A stretch of 64,000 nucleotides of DNA, taken from assembly GCF_005889745.1 (NCBI RefSeq), contig NZ_VCKZ01000002.1, positions 1-64,000 of the forward strand, written 5' to 3'. A program made the translations under genes and the position numbers. A model generated the notes under the pieces. It searched no databases. It worked only from the letters and a program-made list of their open reading frames with translations, and was not told the origin of the DNA. The DNA is from Actinomadura geliboluensis (GTDB lineage: Bacteria; Actinomycetota; Actinomycetes; Streptosporangiales; Streptosporangiaceae). Below are positions 36,009 to 44,578 of this stretch, in pieces (position 1 is the stretch's first letter; every line of letters starts with the position of its first letter).

Positions 36009-36890
36009 ATGGGTTCACGTACTGAGGCCGTCTCCCCGGTTCCGCCGACCGCACCGGCACATTCTGGTACCTCGGTCGGGTTCGCGCACGGCATCGAGGT
36101 CACCGCGCCTCATCGGCCTCTCGCGGCGGGGCTCCCGTACCGGGCGGACGCCACGAGGCTGCTTCTGGCCGGGAGCCGCCCGTTGCTCCTGGACGGACTC
36201 TCCGCCATATTCAACGCCGCCGGCGGGTTCGACGTGGTCGTCGCCCCCATCACGGAACGGCCCCTGTGCACCGCGGCCCTCCACCACCGTCCGGCGGTCG
36301 TCGTCCTCGGACTGGTGGGAGTACTGGACGTGCGCGTCGTCGCAGCCCTCCGCCGCCTCAAGGCGGCCGCCCTCGACTGCAAGGTCGTCGTCGTCGCGAC
36401 CGGGGCCACCGGCGGTGCGGTCCGCCGGGCGATGGACGCCGGGATCGAGGGGCTGCTGCCGATGAGTGCGAACGCGGCCGATCTCGTCATCGCCGTCCGG
36501 ACCGTCGCCACAGGCGTGCCGTACCTCGACCCGGTACTGGAGCGCCTGGCCGGGGGCCCGGCCACCGGCCCGCTCACCGCGCGGGAACACGAGGTCCTGG
36601 CTCTGATGGCGCGGGGAGTGCACGCCAAGGAGATCGCCACGGAACTCGTCCTCTCGGTCGGAACCGTCCGCAACCACATCTCGGCGATCATGCGGAAGCT
36701 CGATGCGAAGACGCAGCTCGACGCCGTGCTCATCGCCGAGCACGAAGGCTGGATCGAACTGGTCGGCCGCAAGACCTCTCCCCGGTGCGATCCGGCCGGG
36801 TCGGTGACCCTTCCTTCCCCGCCACGGCGGCGGGCCGCCCCTGGGCAGGCCCGCTCATCTTCCGAGGCAGGTCGTCCGACAGATGCGTGA
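36009..36890 (+). CDS. LuxR/NarL-type regulator with a degenerate receiver domain
   Basis: 293 residues. The C-terminal LuxR HTH is intact (GPLTAREHEVLALMARGVHAKEI..., SVGTVRNHISAIMRKLDA, residues 188-245). Residues 48-175 have the receiver fold pattern but not its chemistry. The acidic pair is Gly55-Ser56, the phospho-acceptor position in PAVVVLGL is Gly101 instead of Asp, and the conserved Lys after the fourth strand is replaced (LLPMSA). It should therefore act without phosphorylation, by ligand binding or protein contact. ATG at 36009; no good Shine-Dalgarno. No histidine kinase adjoins it. Confidence 0.82.
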   Translation: MGSRTEAVSPVPPTAPAHSGTSVGFAHGIEVTAPHRPLAAGLPYRADATRLLLAGSRPLLLDGLSAIFNAAGGFDVVVAPITERPLCTAALHHRPAVVVLGLVGVLDVRVVAALRRLKAAALDCKVVVVATGATGGAVRRAMDAGIEGLLPMSANAADLVIAVRTVATGVPYLDPVLERLAGGPATGPLTAREHEVLALMARGVHAKEIATELVLSVGTVRNHISAIMRKLDAKTQLDAVLIAEHEGWIELVGRKTSPRCDPAGSVTLPSPPRRRAAPGQARSSSEAGRPTDA

Positions 36891-37198
36891 CGCGCCCCAC
36901 CCTCCTAGAGGCGCCGCATTCGCGCCGCATGCCTCGCCATGGTGCCATGGCGCGTCCTCGAAGGCGGGAATGCGACTGTCACCGGCCCATGTGCAGCATC
37001 TTCGCGCATGGGTTCAACTGGGGTACTGGACGGGCTGGGCGAGTGCGAAGCGCGGCTTCGCAGCCCCCAGACCCCAGCCCCCTACCCGTCGGACTGATCG
37101 TCCACGCGAACGAGCCTCCGGGGCGTGGTAAAGGTACGCGGGGAACTGCTGACACGAGTGCTGGCGACGAGTCTGGACGAGGTCGGAAGGGTGGACGG
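36891..37198. other. Intergenic stretch with a GC hairpin
   Basis: About 308 bases with no gene. A perfect 7-base-pair hairpin GCGAAGC-GCG-GCTTCGC (37045-37061) is nested within complementary outer arms (GGGCTGGG near 37032-37039 and CCCAGCCC near 37075-37082). It may be a terminator or a structured repeat. Confidence 0.45.
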
Positions 37199-38272
37199 GT
37201 GAAGGCACTGGGGCGGCTGTTCCGGCGGCGCACGGACGACCTGGAGTCGATCCACGCGGAGATCACCGATTTCGGCGAGGCCCTCGCACGGCACTCATTC
37301 GTCCCGCAGGAGCACGGTACCGACGCTGCGGTGCTGGCTGACTACGAGCGGGCTCTGGACGCTTACGAGCAGGCCAAGCGGGAGATCGACGGTGCCCGCG
37401 ACCGCGCGACCGCGGCTGGAGCGTTGTGGGCGCTGGACGTCGGCCGCCTCGCCTTGGCCGGAGTCGACGCTCGGCTGGCGGGGGAGGTGCCTCCGCCGCC
37501 CCGACCGTTGTGCTTCTTCGACGACCGGCATGGCCCCTCCACCGCTCGGGTCCGCTGGACGCCGCCTGAGGGTGCGCCGCGGATGATCGACGTGTGCGCC
37601 GCGGACGCGATCAGAATCAACGGGGGTACGCCCCCGATCGTCACCAACCGCCGGGGCGCCCGCGGGCCAGCGGTACGACGGGGGCATGCAAAGCGAGCGC
37701 CCTCCCGTGCCGCCAAGAATGTGGGCCAGTTCGATACGTGGCCACCCGATCTGGACGAGGCGCAGCGCGCCACGGGGCTGGGCGACGCCCTGGTCAAGCT
37801 GCGCAGGCCCGATTCGTGCGGCCCGGCCGTGCTTGTCGTCCGCGTCAATGGCCGTGCGTACAAGCGGGTCGACCTGGTGCAGCCGGCGATGCCGCTGCTG
37901 GGCCGTGAAGGTTCGGTTCGCGCCGTCGTTCCCGTGCCGGCGGATGGGAAAGCGGATGTTCAGGTGCGGATCAGGGCTGTGGGGTCCTGGTCGGCGTGGC
38001 TCCAGCCGGTGGACACCCTGCCGTTCGCATCCCGTCGGTTGGGGTCCAGGGGCACGTTCGTCTTCCGCTACCACGGCGGCCCCACGTCAGTCACCATGGA
38101 ACACCAGGGCAAGCGCGGATTCTCCCTGACGGCGCTGACCGAGCGGCTCGACGAGGACGAGAGGGTGCTGTCGGGCAAGGGCGCCTCCGTTGCGCACGGA
38201 TGGCTCGACGGCCCGGCACTCCTGCACGTCCAGGCCCGGGGCCAATGGACGATCACCTTCGGCAAGCCGTAG
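37199..38272 (+). CDS. Hypothetical protein with N-terminal helical region and C-terminal beta domain
   Basis: 357 residues; family not recognised. Residues ~1-95 are predicted helical/coiled coil (EALARHSF, LADYERALDAYEQAKREIDGARDRA). The middle is rich in Arg/Pro with a fibronectin-like flavour (VRWTPPEGAPR, DSCGPAVLVVRVNGRAYKRV, SWSAWLQPVDTLPF). The last ~90 residues (SRGTFVFRYHGGPTSVTMEHQGK, PALLHVQARGQWTITF) resemble beta-sandwich domains found in actinobacterial surface lipoproteins. There is no signal peptide. The GTG at 37199 follows AAGGG; other in-frame starts upstream lack support. Confidence 0.55.
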   Translation: MKALGRLFRRRTDDLESIHAEITDFGEALARHSFVPQEHGTDAAVLADYERALDAYEQAKREIDGARDRATAAGALWALDVGRLALAGVDARLAGEVPPPPRPLCFFDDRHGPSTARVRWTPPEGAPRMIDVCAADAIRINGGTPPIVTNRRGARGPAVRRGHAKRAPSRAAKNVGQFDTWPPDLDEAQRATGLGDALVKLRRPDSCGPAVLVVRVNGRAYKRVDLVQPAMPLLGREGSVRAVVPVPADGKADVQVRIRAVGSWSAWLQPVDTLPFASRRLGSRGTFVFRYHGGPTSVTMEHQGKRGFSLTALTERLDEDERVLSGKGASVAHGWLDGPALLHVQARGQWTITFGKP

Positions 38273-38509
38273 CGCCCGAGCGGCTGGACCGATCAGGCCA
38301 GCGGCATGGACCGCGCCGCTTCCGCCAGGCGCGGGGTCCTGGCGACACGGTGAACACTGGGATCGGCCCCCAGCGATCGGCTGTGGGCGGCACTGGAGGC
38401 GGCGGCGGTCGTCCGAGCGGAACTGGGCGCGGACGTCCCCATCTCGATGAGCCACGAGACAGGGACGCTCGGGCGCACCGCGGCCCTGGTCGACGAGGCA
38501 GCGGCCGTG

Positions 38510-38995
38510 TCAGGGATCGGGCCAGAGAGCCGGGCGGAACTGGCGGTTGTAGTAGAGCGTGGGGGTGCCTTCGCCGACCTCCGCGCGGTGGACCTCGCCC
38601 AGGAGGATGGTGTGGTCCCCGGCGGGGTAGCGGTCGCGCGTGCCGCATTCGAAGACGGCCAGCGCGTGGTCGAGGACGGGCAGGTCGCCCGATCCCGTGC
38701 CGAAGGGCAGGCCCGCGAATTTGTCGCCGCCGCGCTGGGCGAACCGCTCGGCCACCTGCTCCTGCCCCCGGTTCAGGACGTTCACGGCGAACCCGGGGGA
38801 GTCGAGGAACGCCTCGTAGCACTGGGCGGAGCGGGCGATGCAGACGAGTATCTGCGGCGGGACCAGGGAGACTGAGCTGAACGACGTGGCGGTGAACCCC
38901 CAGCGGCGTCCCGCGCCGTCCACGGTCGTCACGACGGTGACGCCGGTGAGGTAGCGCGACAGGGCGGCCTTGAAGTCCTGGACGTCAACGCTCAT
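38510..38995 (-). CDS. Flavin reductase family protein (FMN reductase component)
   Basis: 161 residues of the HpaC/NtaB-type flavin reductase fold (LSRYLTGVTVVTTVDGAGR, GFTATSFSSVSLVPPQILVC, FAVNVLNRGQEQVAERFA, AVFECGTRDRYPAGDHTILLGEV). It supplies reduced FMN to the partner monooxygenase. Its ATG lies 11 bases inside the end of the LLM-class gene, so the two are translationally coupled parts of one two-component monooxygenase. Confidence 0.9.
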   Translation of the reverse strand: MSVDVQDFKAALSRYLTGVTVVTTVDGAGRRWGFTATSFSSVSLVPPQILVCIARSAQCYEAFLDSPGFAVNVLNRGQEQVAERFAQRGGDKFAGLPFGTGSGDLPVLDHALAVFECGTRDRYPAGDHTILLGEVHRAEVGEGTPTLYYNRQFRPALWPDP

Positions 38996-40091
38996 CGCCG
39001 GCTCCGGCGAACGGTGCGCGCAGGCCGAGCCGCTCCAGCCGGGGCAGCACCTCGTCGCGCAGGACGGGCAGGTCGTCGAGGTAGTTCACCATCGCGACGG
39101 CCATGCCGGTTAGGCCCGCGTCGCTGAACCGCTTGAACGTCTGCGCGACGTCGTCGGGGTCGCCCTTGACGAGGAAGGTGCCGCCGCCGCTCAGCATCCG
39201 CTCCCGGATGCGGTCGGCGACCTCCGGCGGCATCGACTTCTGGCCCTTGCCGAAGATGGTGCGCCTGACCTCCTCGGCGGCCTCCCAATCGCCCTTCTCA
39301 TGGACGATGTGGTGGTAGTACTCCTCGGTCTCCTGCCGGGTCTTGCGGCAGATCAGATGGCCGCTGCCGTACAGGGGCACGGGGCGCCCGGCGTCGGCGC
39401 GGATGGCGGTGATCTGCCCGGCGAGGTCGTCGGCCGTCAGGATCGGCATGAACAGGGAGTCGGCGTGCCGGACGGCGAACCGGCGGCCCGCCGGAGACGA
39501 GCCCGCGCTGATCAGCATGGGGCGCCCGCCGCCGAACGGGGCGGGCCGGGCGCACACCCCGTTGAGGTCGAAGAACCGGCCGTGGTGGTCGAACGGCTCG
39601 GGCTCCTCCCAGAGGCGCTTGAGCAGCGTCGTCCACTCCTCGGTGTAGGCGTAGCGCTCGTCGTGGTCGCGCATCTCGACGCCGAACATCCGGAAGTCGG
39701 GTGCCGCCGACCCCGACACGATGTTCAGGCCGAACCGGCCCCCGCCGATGTGGTCGCAGGTCATGGCCTGCTTGGCGACGTACAGGGGGTGGACGAACGG
39801 GGTGTGCACGGTGGCGAACACCGTGATCCGCTCGGTCGAGGCGAGGATCCCGGCGGCCCAGGACATGGCCTCGTAGGAGTGGCCGTCGGTCGGCGACGCA
39901 CCCTTCAGCATCCCCCACTGGGCGAGCGGCAGGATGAACTCCAGCCCGGCCTCGTCGGCGAGGCGCGCGATGGCGGCGTTGTTGTTCCAGGTGGCGTCCC
40001 AGCGCTTCTCGGAGGTCGTCTTGGTGAGGCCGCCCCAGACGTTCGGCGCGAACACGCCGAGCTGGAAGGTGTTGTCGCTTATGGTGCGCAT
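38985..40091 (-). CDS. LLM-class FMNH2-dependent monooxygenase
   Basis: 368 residues, bacterial-luciferase-like TIM barrel (FQLGVFAPNVWGG, ERITVFATVHTPFVHPLYVA, DHIGGGRFGLNIVSGSA, RPMLISAGSSPAGRRFA). It looks like RutA/SfnG/alkanesulfonate-type oxygenases that use reduced FMN from a separate reductase, here the overlapping gene downstream. GGGAGA precedes the ATG at 40091; an ATG at 40115, forming an ATGA overlap with tetR, is an alternative giving eight more residues. Substrate unknown. Confidence 0.85.
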   Translation of the reverse strand: MRTISDNTFQLGVFAPNVWGGLTKTTSEKRWDATWNNNAAIARLADEAGLEFILPLAQWGMLKGASPTDGHSYEAMSWAAGILASTERITVFATVHTPFVHPLYVAKQAMTCDHIGGGRFGLNIVSGSAAPDFRMFGVEMRDHDERYAYTEEWTTLLKRLWEEPEPFDHHGRFFDLNGVCARPAPFGGGRPMLISAGSSPAGRRFAVRHADSLFMPILTADDLAGQITAIRADAGRPVPLYGSGHLICRKTRQETEEYYHHIVHEKGDWEAAEEVRRTIFGKGQKSMPPEVADRIRERMLSGGGTFLVKGDPDDVAQTFKRFSDAGLTGMAVAMVNYLDDLPVLRDEVLPRLERLGLRAPFAGAGDER

Positions 40092-40111
40092 TGGGGGTTC
40101 TCCCATCGTGG

Positions 40112-40885
40112 TCATGGACGGACGGCCCGCACGAAGGACTCGGCGAGTTCTCGTGCGGTGGTTCTTCGCTGGTCCGCGCTGGGCCGCTCCCCGGCGGCGG
40201 CCCTGGACAGCGCCTCGGCGGTGATCGGCCCCCCGAAGACCGACACGAGCAGGCGGTGGGGCAGGGGCCGGACCACGCCGCGGCGCACATGAACGTCCAG
40301 CCACCGCGCGATGAGCCCGACGCCCTTGACCACGTACGTCTCGCGGACGTAGCGCGCCAGCGGGCTGTGCGGGCTCGCCAGCGCCTCCGCCGCCATCGCG
40401 GCGATCGCCGGGGTCTCGTGGAGGGAGTCGAGGATGACGAGGTAGAGCGCCTGCGCGTCGGCGGCGAGGTCGTCCGAGGGGCGCGACAGCACGGCGGCCA
40501 TCCGGTCCATGGGGCTGTACCGCGCGAAGACGGCGATCAGCAGCTTGTCGCGGCCGCCGATCTGCGCGTGGATCGCCTGGACGCTGCACTGCGCGGCCGC
40601 GGCCACGTCCTCCAGCGTCATGCCGCCGACCCCGCGCAGGGCGATGAGCTCGGCGGCGGCGGCGACCGCCCGGTCGGCGACGCGCTGCTGCGGCGCCTCC
40701 GCGACGCCGAGTTCGGCGAGCGCGGCGTCGAGCCGCCGGCGGCTGCCGATCTGGCGCAGCAGCGTCGACCGGGACACCCCGTGCAGCGCCGCGAGCTCCT
40801 CCAGGCCGAGCGCGCTCAACGGGCCCGCGCCGGCCTCCTCTGCCCTGGCCAGCAGCTGCCGGGCGACATCCTCAACCGAAGCCAT
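40112..40885 (-). CDS. TetR-family regulator with a second N-terminal HTH-like region
   Basis: 257 residues. The main HTH is at ~70-115 (VAAAAELIALRGVGGMTLED, VAAAAQCSVQAIHAQIG). Residues ~15-50 (SALGLEELAALHGVSRSTLL, RQIGSRRRL) look like an additional, degenerate TetR-type HTH, so the protein is longer than usual. It heads the operon with the LLM monooxygenase and flavin reductase and should repress it. Promoter TTGATT-N18-TAGTAT ends 7 bases before the ATG, implying a leaderless message. Confidence 0.85.
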   Translation of the reverse strand: MASVEDVARQLLARAEEAGAGPLSALGLEELAALHGVSRSTLLRQIGSRRRLDAALAELGVAEAPQQRVADRAVAAAAELIALRGVGGMTLEDVAAAAQCSVQAIHAQIGGRDKLLIAVFARYSPMDRMAAVLSRPSDDLAADAQALYLVILDSLHETPAIAAMAAEALASPHSPLARYVRETYVVKGVGLIARWLDVHVRRGVVRPLPHRLLVSVFGGPITAEALSRAAAGERPSADQRRTTARELAESFVRAVRP

Positions 40886-40890
40886 GACAC

Positions 40891-40922
40891 TGATACTAGA
40901 TATTGAATCAACATAAAATCAA
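40891..40922 (-). promoter_or_regulatory. Leaderless promoter and dyad operator of the tetR-LLM operon
   Basis: TTGATT (40922-40917), 18-base spacer, TAGTAT (40898-40893), then 7 bases to ATG 40885. An imperfect dyad (TGATAC ... GAATCA, 40891-40910, 5 of 6 arm positions) overlaps the -10 box and is a candidate autoregulatory site. Confidence 0.55.
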
Positions 40923-40925
40923 GTG

Positions 40926-43688
40926 TCAGTTGTCGGCGGTTCCCCCGAGATCGAGCCGGGACAGCTCCGCGCGGGACGCCACGCCGAGCTTCGGATACGC
41001 CTTGTACAGGTGATAGCCGATGGTCCGCGGGCTCAGGGCGAGCCGCACGCCGATCTCCCGGTTGCTCAGCCCGCTTCCCGCCAGCCGGACGATCTGCAGC
41101 TCCTGCGGGGTGAGCCGGTCGAGCGGGCCGCAGGCGTGCCCGGCCGCGGCCTGCCCCTCGCCCGCGGCGCGCAGCTCCGCGCGGGCGCGGTCCGCCCACG
41201 GCCGGGCGCCGAGCCGGTCGAAGATCTCCGCGGCGGAGCGCAGCCGCCGCCGGGCGTCCGCGCGGCGCCGGGCGCGGCGTAGCCACTCGCCGTAGAGCAG
41301 TTCCGTCCGGGCGCGCTCGAACGACCGGCCGCCGCGCAGATGCGCCCGCAGCGCCCGCTCGTAGAGCCGCTCGCTCTCCTCGCCCGAGGCGAGCATCGCC
41401 CGGCAGCGCAGCGCGACCGCCTCCGCCCACGGCTGCGGGGTCTGCGCGGCCCACACCCGGACGCTCTCCGCCGCCGCGTGCGCGAAGTCGTCCCAGCCGG
41501 CCCGCACCGCCGCCTCCAGCAGGTCCGGCAGGCGGTGCATGACCATGACGGTGCGCGCCGCCGGGCCGAACACGCCGAACTCCGCCGCGCGGCGCAGCGC
41601 CGCCTCCGGCCTGCCGAGCGCGAGGTCGAGCAGGTTCAGCGAGACGCACCGCAGGCCGTTCGCGGCGGTGTCGCGCGTGGACCCGATCTCCTCGGCCAGG
41701 ACGAGGCACCGCTCCTCGTCGCCCTCGACGGCGGCGATGTACATCATCACGCCGAGCTGGAGGGCCGCGTACTGCCGCTGCCCGGTCTGGCGGGCGACGC
41801 GCAGCCCCTCCCTGGCGCTGGCCAGCGCATCGGCGTGCATCCCGAGGAACATCTGGGAGCGGGCCAGCAGCGCGAGCGCGAGCGGCAGCAGCCCGTCCGC
41901 GCGCCGGGCACGGCATTCGCGCTCGATCGCCGCGGCCCGCGCGTACGACGCGGTGTCGTCGCCGACCACCAGGTCCCAGATGGCGAGCCTGGCGCGGTCC
42001 TGGAGCGCCTGCACCCGGGTGCTGTCGCGCGAGCCCCCGATCAGCTCGCGCAGCCAGGACAGGTCCGTCGGCGACTCCTCGGCGGCCAGCCGTCCCATCC
42101 CCGTCAGCGCCCGGACCAGCGGGGACGGCCCGCCTGCGACGTCCAGGTCCGACACGCGCTGGGCCGTGCTGGCCATCGCGGCGTAGTCGCCGCCCGTCCA
42201 CGCGGGGATGAGCGCCTCGAAGTACAGCGCGACGGCGGCGTCGGGGGAGTGGCCGGCGACGGCGTCGGCCGCGCCGGTGAGCAGCCGGTGCGCGCTCTCC
42301 GGATACCCCTCGGCCATCGCGACCATGGCGCGGGTGCGAGCCAGCCCCGCCAGCGCCGTGGGGTCGGCGGCGTCCGGCTCGGCCTCGGCCGCGAGCGTGG
42401 TGGCGCGGGCGAACTGCCCGGCGTCCGCCGCCGCGGACGCCGCCGCGGCCAGCCGCCGCGCGGACTCGCCCGGGTCGGGGGAGAAGCGCGCCGCGCGCTC
42501 GTACAGGGCCGACACCTCGGCGTACCCGCCCTCCGCCCGCACGTGCTCGGCGCCGAGCTCCAGCGCCGCCGCCGTCTCCTCGTCCGGACGGGTGGTGCCC
42601 GCGGCCAGGTGCCAGGAGCGGCGGTCCACGTCCGCGGGCCGCCCGCGCAGGGCGTCGGCGAGCGCGCGATGCACCGCCAGCCGCCGCGCCATCGGCGCCT
42701 GCCGGTAGGCGGCGACGCGGGCGAGCGGGTGGCGGAAGGCGATCCGCCCGTCCGACGCGTCGACCAGCCCGGCCGCCTCGGCGGTGTCCACGTCCGCGAT
42801 CCCGGCCCCGAGTTCGTCGGCCGCGCGCAGCACGACGTCGAGGGCGCCGGTGTCGTCGGCGGCCGCGACAAGCAGCAGCGTCCGGGACCGGGCTGGCAGC
42901 CGCGCGATCGGGTCGCGGAAGGCGCGCAGGACGCGGTCCGGCACCGGGCCCGGCGCGACGCCGAGGTGGCGGATCGGCAGCTCGTCGGCGCACTGCTCTG
43001 GTGTCAGCAGCGCGGGCAGCTCGCGCAGCGCCAGCGGGTTGCCGCGCGCCTCGTCGAGCAGCCGCTCCCGGGCCCGGGGTGCGAGGCCGGGGGAATGGCG
43101 CGCCAGCAGCCTCGCGGCGGACGCGTCGTCCAGGCCGCCGAGCCGGAGCTCGGGCAGGCCCTCGGCGGGGAAGGCGTTGTAGTCCTCGCGGGCGGCGAAC
43201 ACGAGTGCCACGCCCTCGGCGCCGAGGCGGCGGGCGACGAACTGGAGCACGGCGGACGAGCCGGGGTCGAGCCACTGCGCGTCGTCCACCAGGCAGACGA
43301 GGGGGCGCGGCTTCGCGAGCCCCGCCAGCATGGACAGGACGGCCGATCCGACGCGGAGCCGATCCTCCTCGGCGGACTGCTCCAGGCCGAGAGCGCCGCG
43401 CAACGCCCTAGCCTGCCGGGAGGGCATGTCCGTGATGGCGTCGAGGGTTCCGCGCAGCAGCAGGTGGAGCCCGGCGAACGGCAGGTCCGCCTCCGACTCG
43501 AACCCCGCCCCGCGCAGCACCCGCATGCTGCCGCCCGCCCGGTCGGCGGTCTGGTCGAGCAGCGCCGTCTTGCCGATGCCGATGTCGCCGCGCAGGACCA
43601 GCGCCCCGCTGCCGCCCCCGCGCGCCCGCGCGAGCAGCCGCTCGATCACCGACTGCTCCGCGGTCCGTCCGACGAGCCGTCCGCCCAT
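40926..43688 (-). CDS. LAL-type (MalT-like) ATPase-LuxR transcriptional activator
   Basis: 920 residues. N-terminal AAA-like ATPase with Walker A GDIGIGKT (residues 34-41) and Walker B region LVCLVDDAQWLD. A long alpha-helical TPR-like middle follows, then a C-terminal LuxR HTH (LTPQELQIVRLAGSGLSNRE, then LSPRTIGYHLYKAYPKLG). LAL proteins are usually pathway-specific activators. The ATG at 43688 is 7 bases after TACGAT (43700-43695), suggesting a leaderless mRNA; the longer frame to 43784 would cross that promoter. It is divergent from the CMD-aldehyde dehydrogenase operon, and both promoters carry motif B, so it is the prime candidate to bind it. Confidence 0.88.
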   Translation of the reverse strand: MGGRLVGRTAEQSVIERLLARARGGGSGALVLRGDIGIGKTALLDQTADRAGGSMRVLRGAGFESEADLPFAGLHLLLRGTLDAITDMPSRQARALRGALGLEQSAEEDRLRVGSAVLSMLAGLAKPRPLVCLVDDAQWLDPGSSAVLQFVARRLGAEGVALVFAAREDYNAFPAEGLPELRLGGLDDASAARLLARHSPGLAPRARERLLDEARGNPLALRELPALLTPEQCADELPIRHLGVAPGPVPDRVLRAFRDPIARLPARSRTLLLVAAADDTGALDVVLRAADELGAGIADVDTAEAAGLVDASDGRIAFRHPLARVAAYRQAPMARRLAVHRALADALRGRPADVDRRSWHLAAGTTRPDEETAAALELGAEHVRAEGGYAEVSALYERAARFSPDPGESARRLAAAASAAADAGQFARATTLAAEAEPDAADPTALAGLARTRAMVAMAEGYPESAHRLLTGAADAVAGHSPDAAVALYFEALIPAWTGGDYAAMASTAQRVSDLDVAGGPSPLVRALTGMGRLAAEESPTDLSWLRELIGGSRDSTRVQALQDRARLAIWDLVVGDDTASYARAAAIERECRARRADGLLPLALALLARSQMFLGMHADALASAREGLRVARQTGQRQYAALQLGVMMYIAAVEGDEERCLVLAEEIGSTRDTAANGLRCVSLNLLDLALGRPEAALRRAAEFGVFGPAARTVMVMHRLPDLLEAAVRAGWDDFAHAAAESVRVWAAQTPQPWAEAVALRCRAMLASGEESERLYERALRAHLRGGRSFERARTELLYGEWLRRARRRADARRRLRSAAEIFDRLGARPWADRARAELRAAGEGQAAAGHACGPLDRLTPQELQIVRLAGSGLSNREIGVRLALSPRTIGYHLYKAYPKLGVASRAELSRLDLGGTADN

Positions 43689-43694
43689 CCGACG

Positions 43695-43740
43695 ATCGTA
43701 CGCAGGGGGCCCGCCGAGCGAATCTGTCGGACGACTGGTC
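43695..43740 (-). promoter_or_regulatory. Motif B site and -10 box of the LAL gene
   Basis: Toward the LAL gene: GACCAGTCGTCC followed by GACAGATTCGC (43740-43718), 17 bases, TACGAT (43700-43695). The core has dyad symmetry (GTCG-NN-CGAC). Confidence 0.6.
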
Positions 43741-43786
43741 CGCGGGCGGGCGGACGGGGCGGACGGGGCGGCAAACCGTCCCACAA

Positions 43787-43833
43787 GACCGGTCGCGTGA
43801 CAGATTCGCAGGTCGACGGTCCGGGATTAGCGT
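43787..43833 (+). promoter_or_regulatory. Motif B site and -10 box of the CMD-ALDH operon
   Basis: GACCGGTCGCGT followed by GACAGATTCGC (43787-43809), 18 bases, TAGCGT (43828-43833); the ATG is at 43864 with AAGGAG. Confidence 0.6.
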
Positions 43834-43863
43834 CGGCCGGGGGCACTTCTACCGAAGGAGTTC

Positions 43864-44544
43864 ATGATCGTGAAGCTCGCGGCGCAGGACAAGATCACCG
43901 CTCTGGACGCCGATTTCGGCGCCATGGCCGTGAAGCGGGGGCGGTACGCGTGGGGGCTGCCGGACCTGACGATGAGGGAGAAGGCGATCGTCTTCGTGGC
44001 GGCCGACCTGTGCTCCCGCGGTCTCCAGTTCCCGTTGCAGGCGCACGTGACGATGGCGCTGTCGAACGGCGTGGAACTGGAGGTGATCCGCGAGGCCGTC
44101 CGCCATCTGGCACCATACGCCGGGTATCCCACGGCGGCCGAGGCGCTGATGCGCCTGCGCGAGATCGAGGCGGCGACCGGCGGGGCGGGCGCCGATGCGG
44201 GCGGCGCGGACGCGGCCGACGCGGCGCCGGTCAAGGTACCGGACAACTATCTGCGGGACGCGGAGGCGCTGGACGAGCACTTCGCCGCGTTCCTGCGGGA
44301 GCAGTTCGAGGAGCGATGGGGGAGGCCGACCCTGACGATGGCCGAGCGTGCGCTGTGCACCATCGCCACCGACGTGCTGAACGGGGAGCTGGAGGTCCTG
44401 TTCCGCGAGCACGTCCGGCTCGCGCTGGACGGCGGGGCGGGCGAGGAGAAGATCCGCGCGGTGCTGCTGCTGGTCGCCGAGTTCGGCGTGGCCAAGGCCA
44501 GGCGCGCGTTCGCCGCGCTGCGGGACATCCTGGCCGATGCGTGA
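43864..44544 (+). CDS. Tandem carboxymuconolactone decarboxylase-like (AhpD-fold) protein
   Basis: 226 residues made of two CMD-type helical domains (about 20-100 and 125-215). Each has the family pattern ending in a His-containing helix (FPLQAHVTMALSNGVELEVI; LFREHVRLALDGGAGEEKIR), joined by an Ala/Asp-rich linker. There is no CxxC, so a peroxidase-type AhpD activity is unlikely; gamma-carboxymuconolactone decarboxylase-like or structural functions remain possible. First gene of an operon with the aldehyde dehydrogenase, under a motif B promoter. Confidence 0.78.
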   Translation: MIVKLAAQDKITALDADFGAMAVKRGRYAWGLPDLTMREKAIVFVAADLCSRGLQFPLQAHVTMALSNGVELEVIREAVRHLAPYAGYPTAAEALMRLREIEAATGGAGADAGGADAADAAPVKVPDNYLRDAEALDEHFAAFLREQFEERWGRPTLTMAERALCTIATDVLNGELEVLFREHVRLALDGGAGEEKIRAVLLLVAEFGVAKARRAFAALRDILADA

Positions 44545-44578
44545 AGCGGCCTCGCCCATTCAGATCAAGGAGGACGCC

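Noticed and set aside
38273-38509. Possible hydantoinase/oxoprolinase-like remnant (frame around 38363-38500 with LGADVPISMSHETGTLGRTA)
   Set aside because: It looks protein-like for about 50 codons, but I cannot support a family and no ends are present; the gap otherwise holds no signal.
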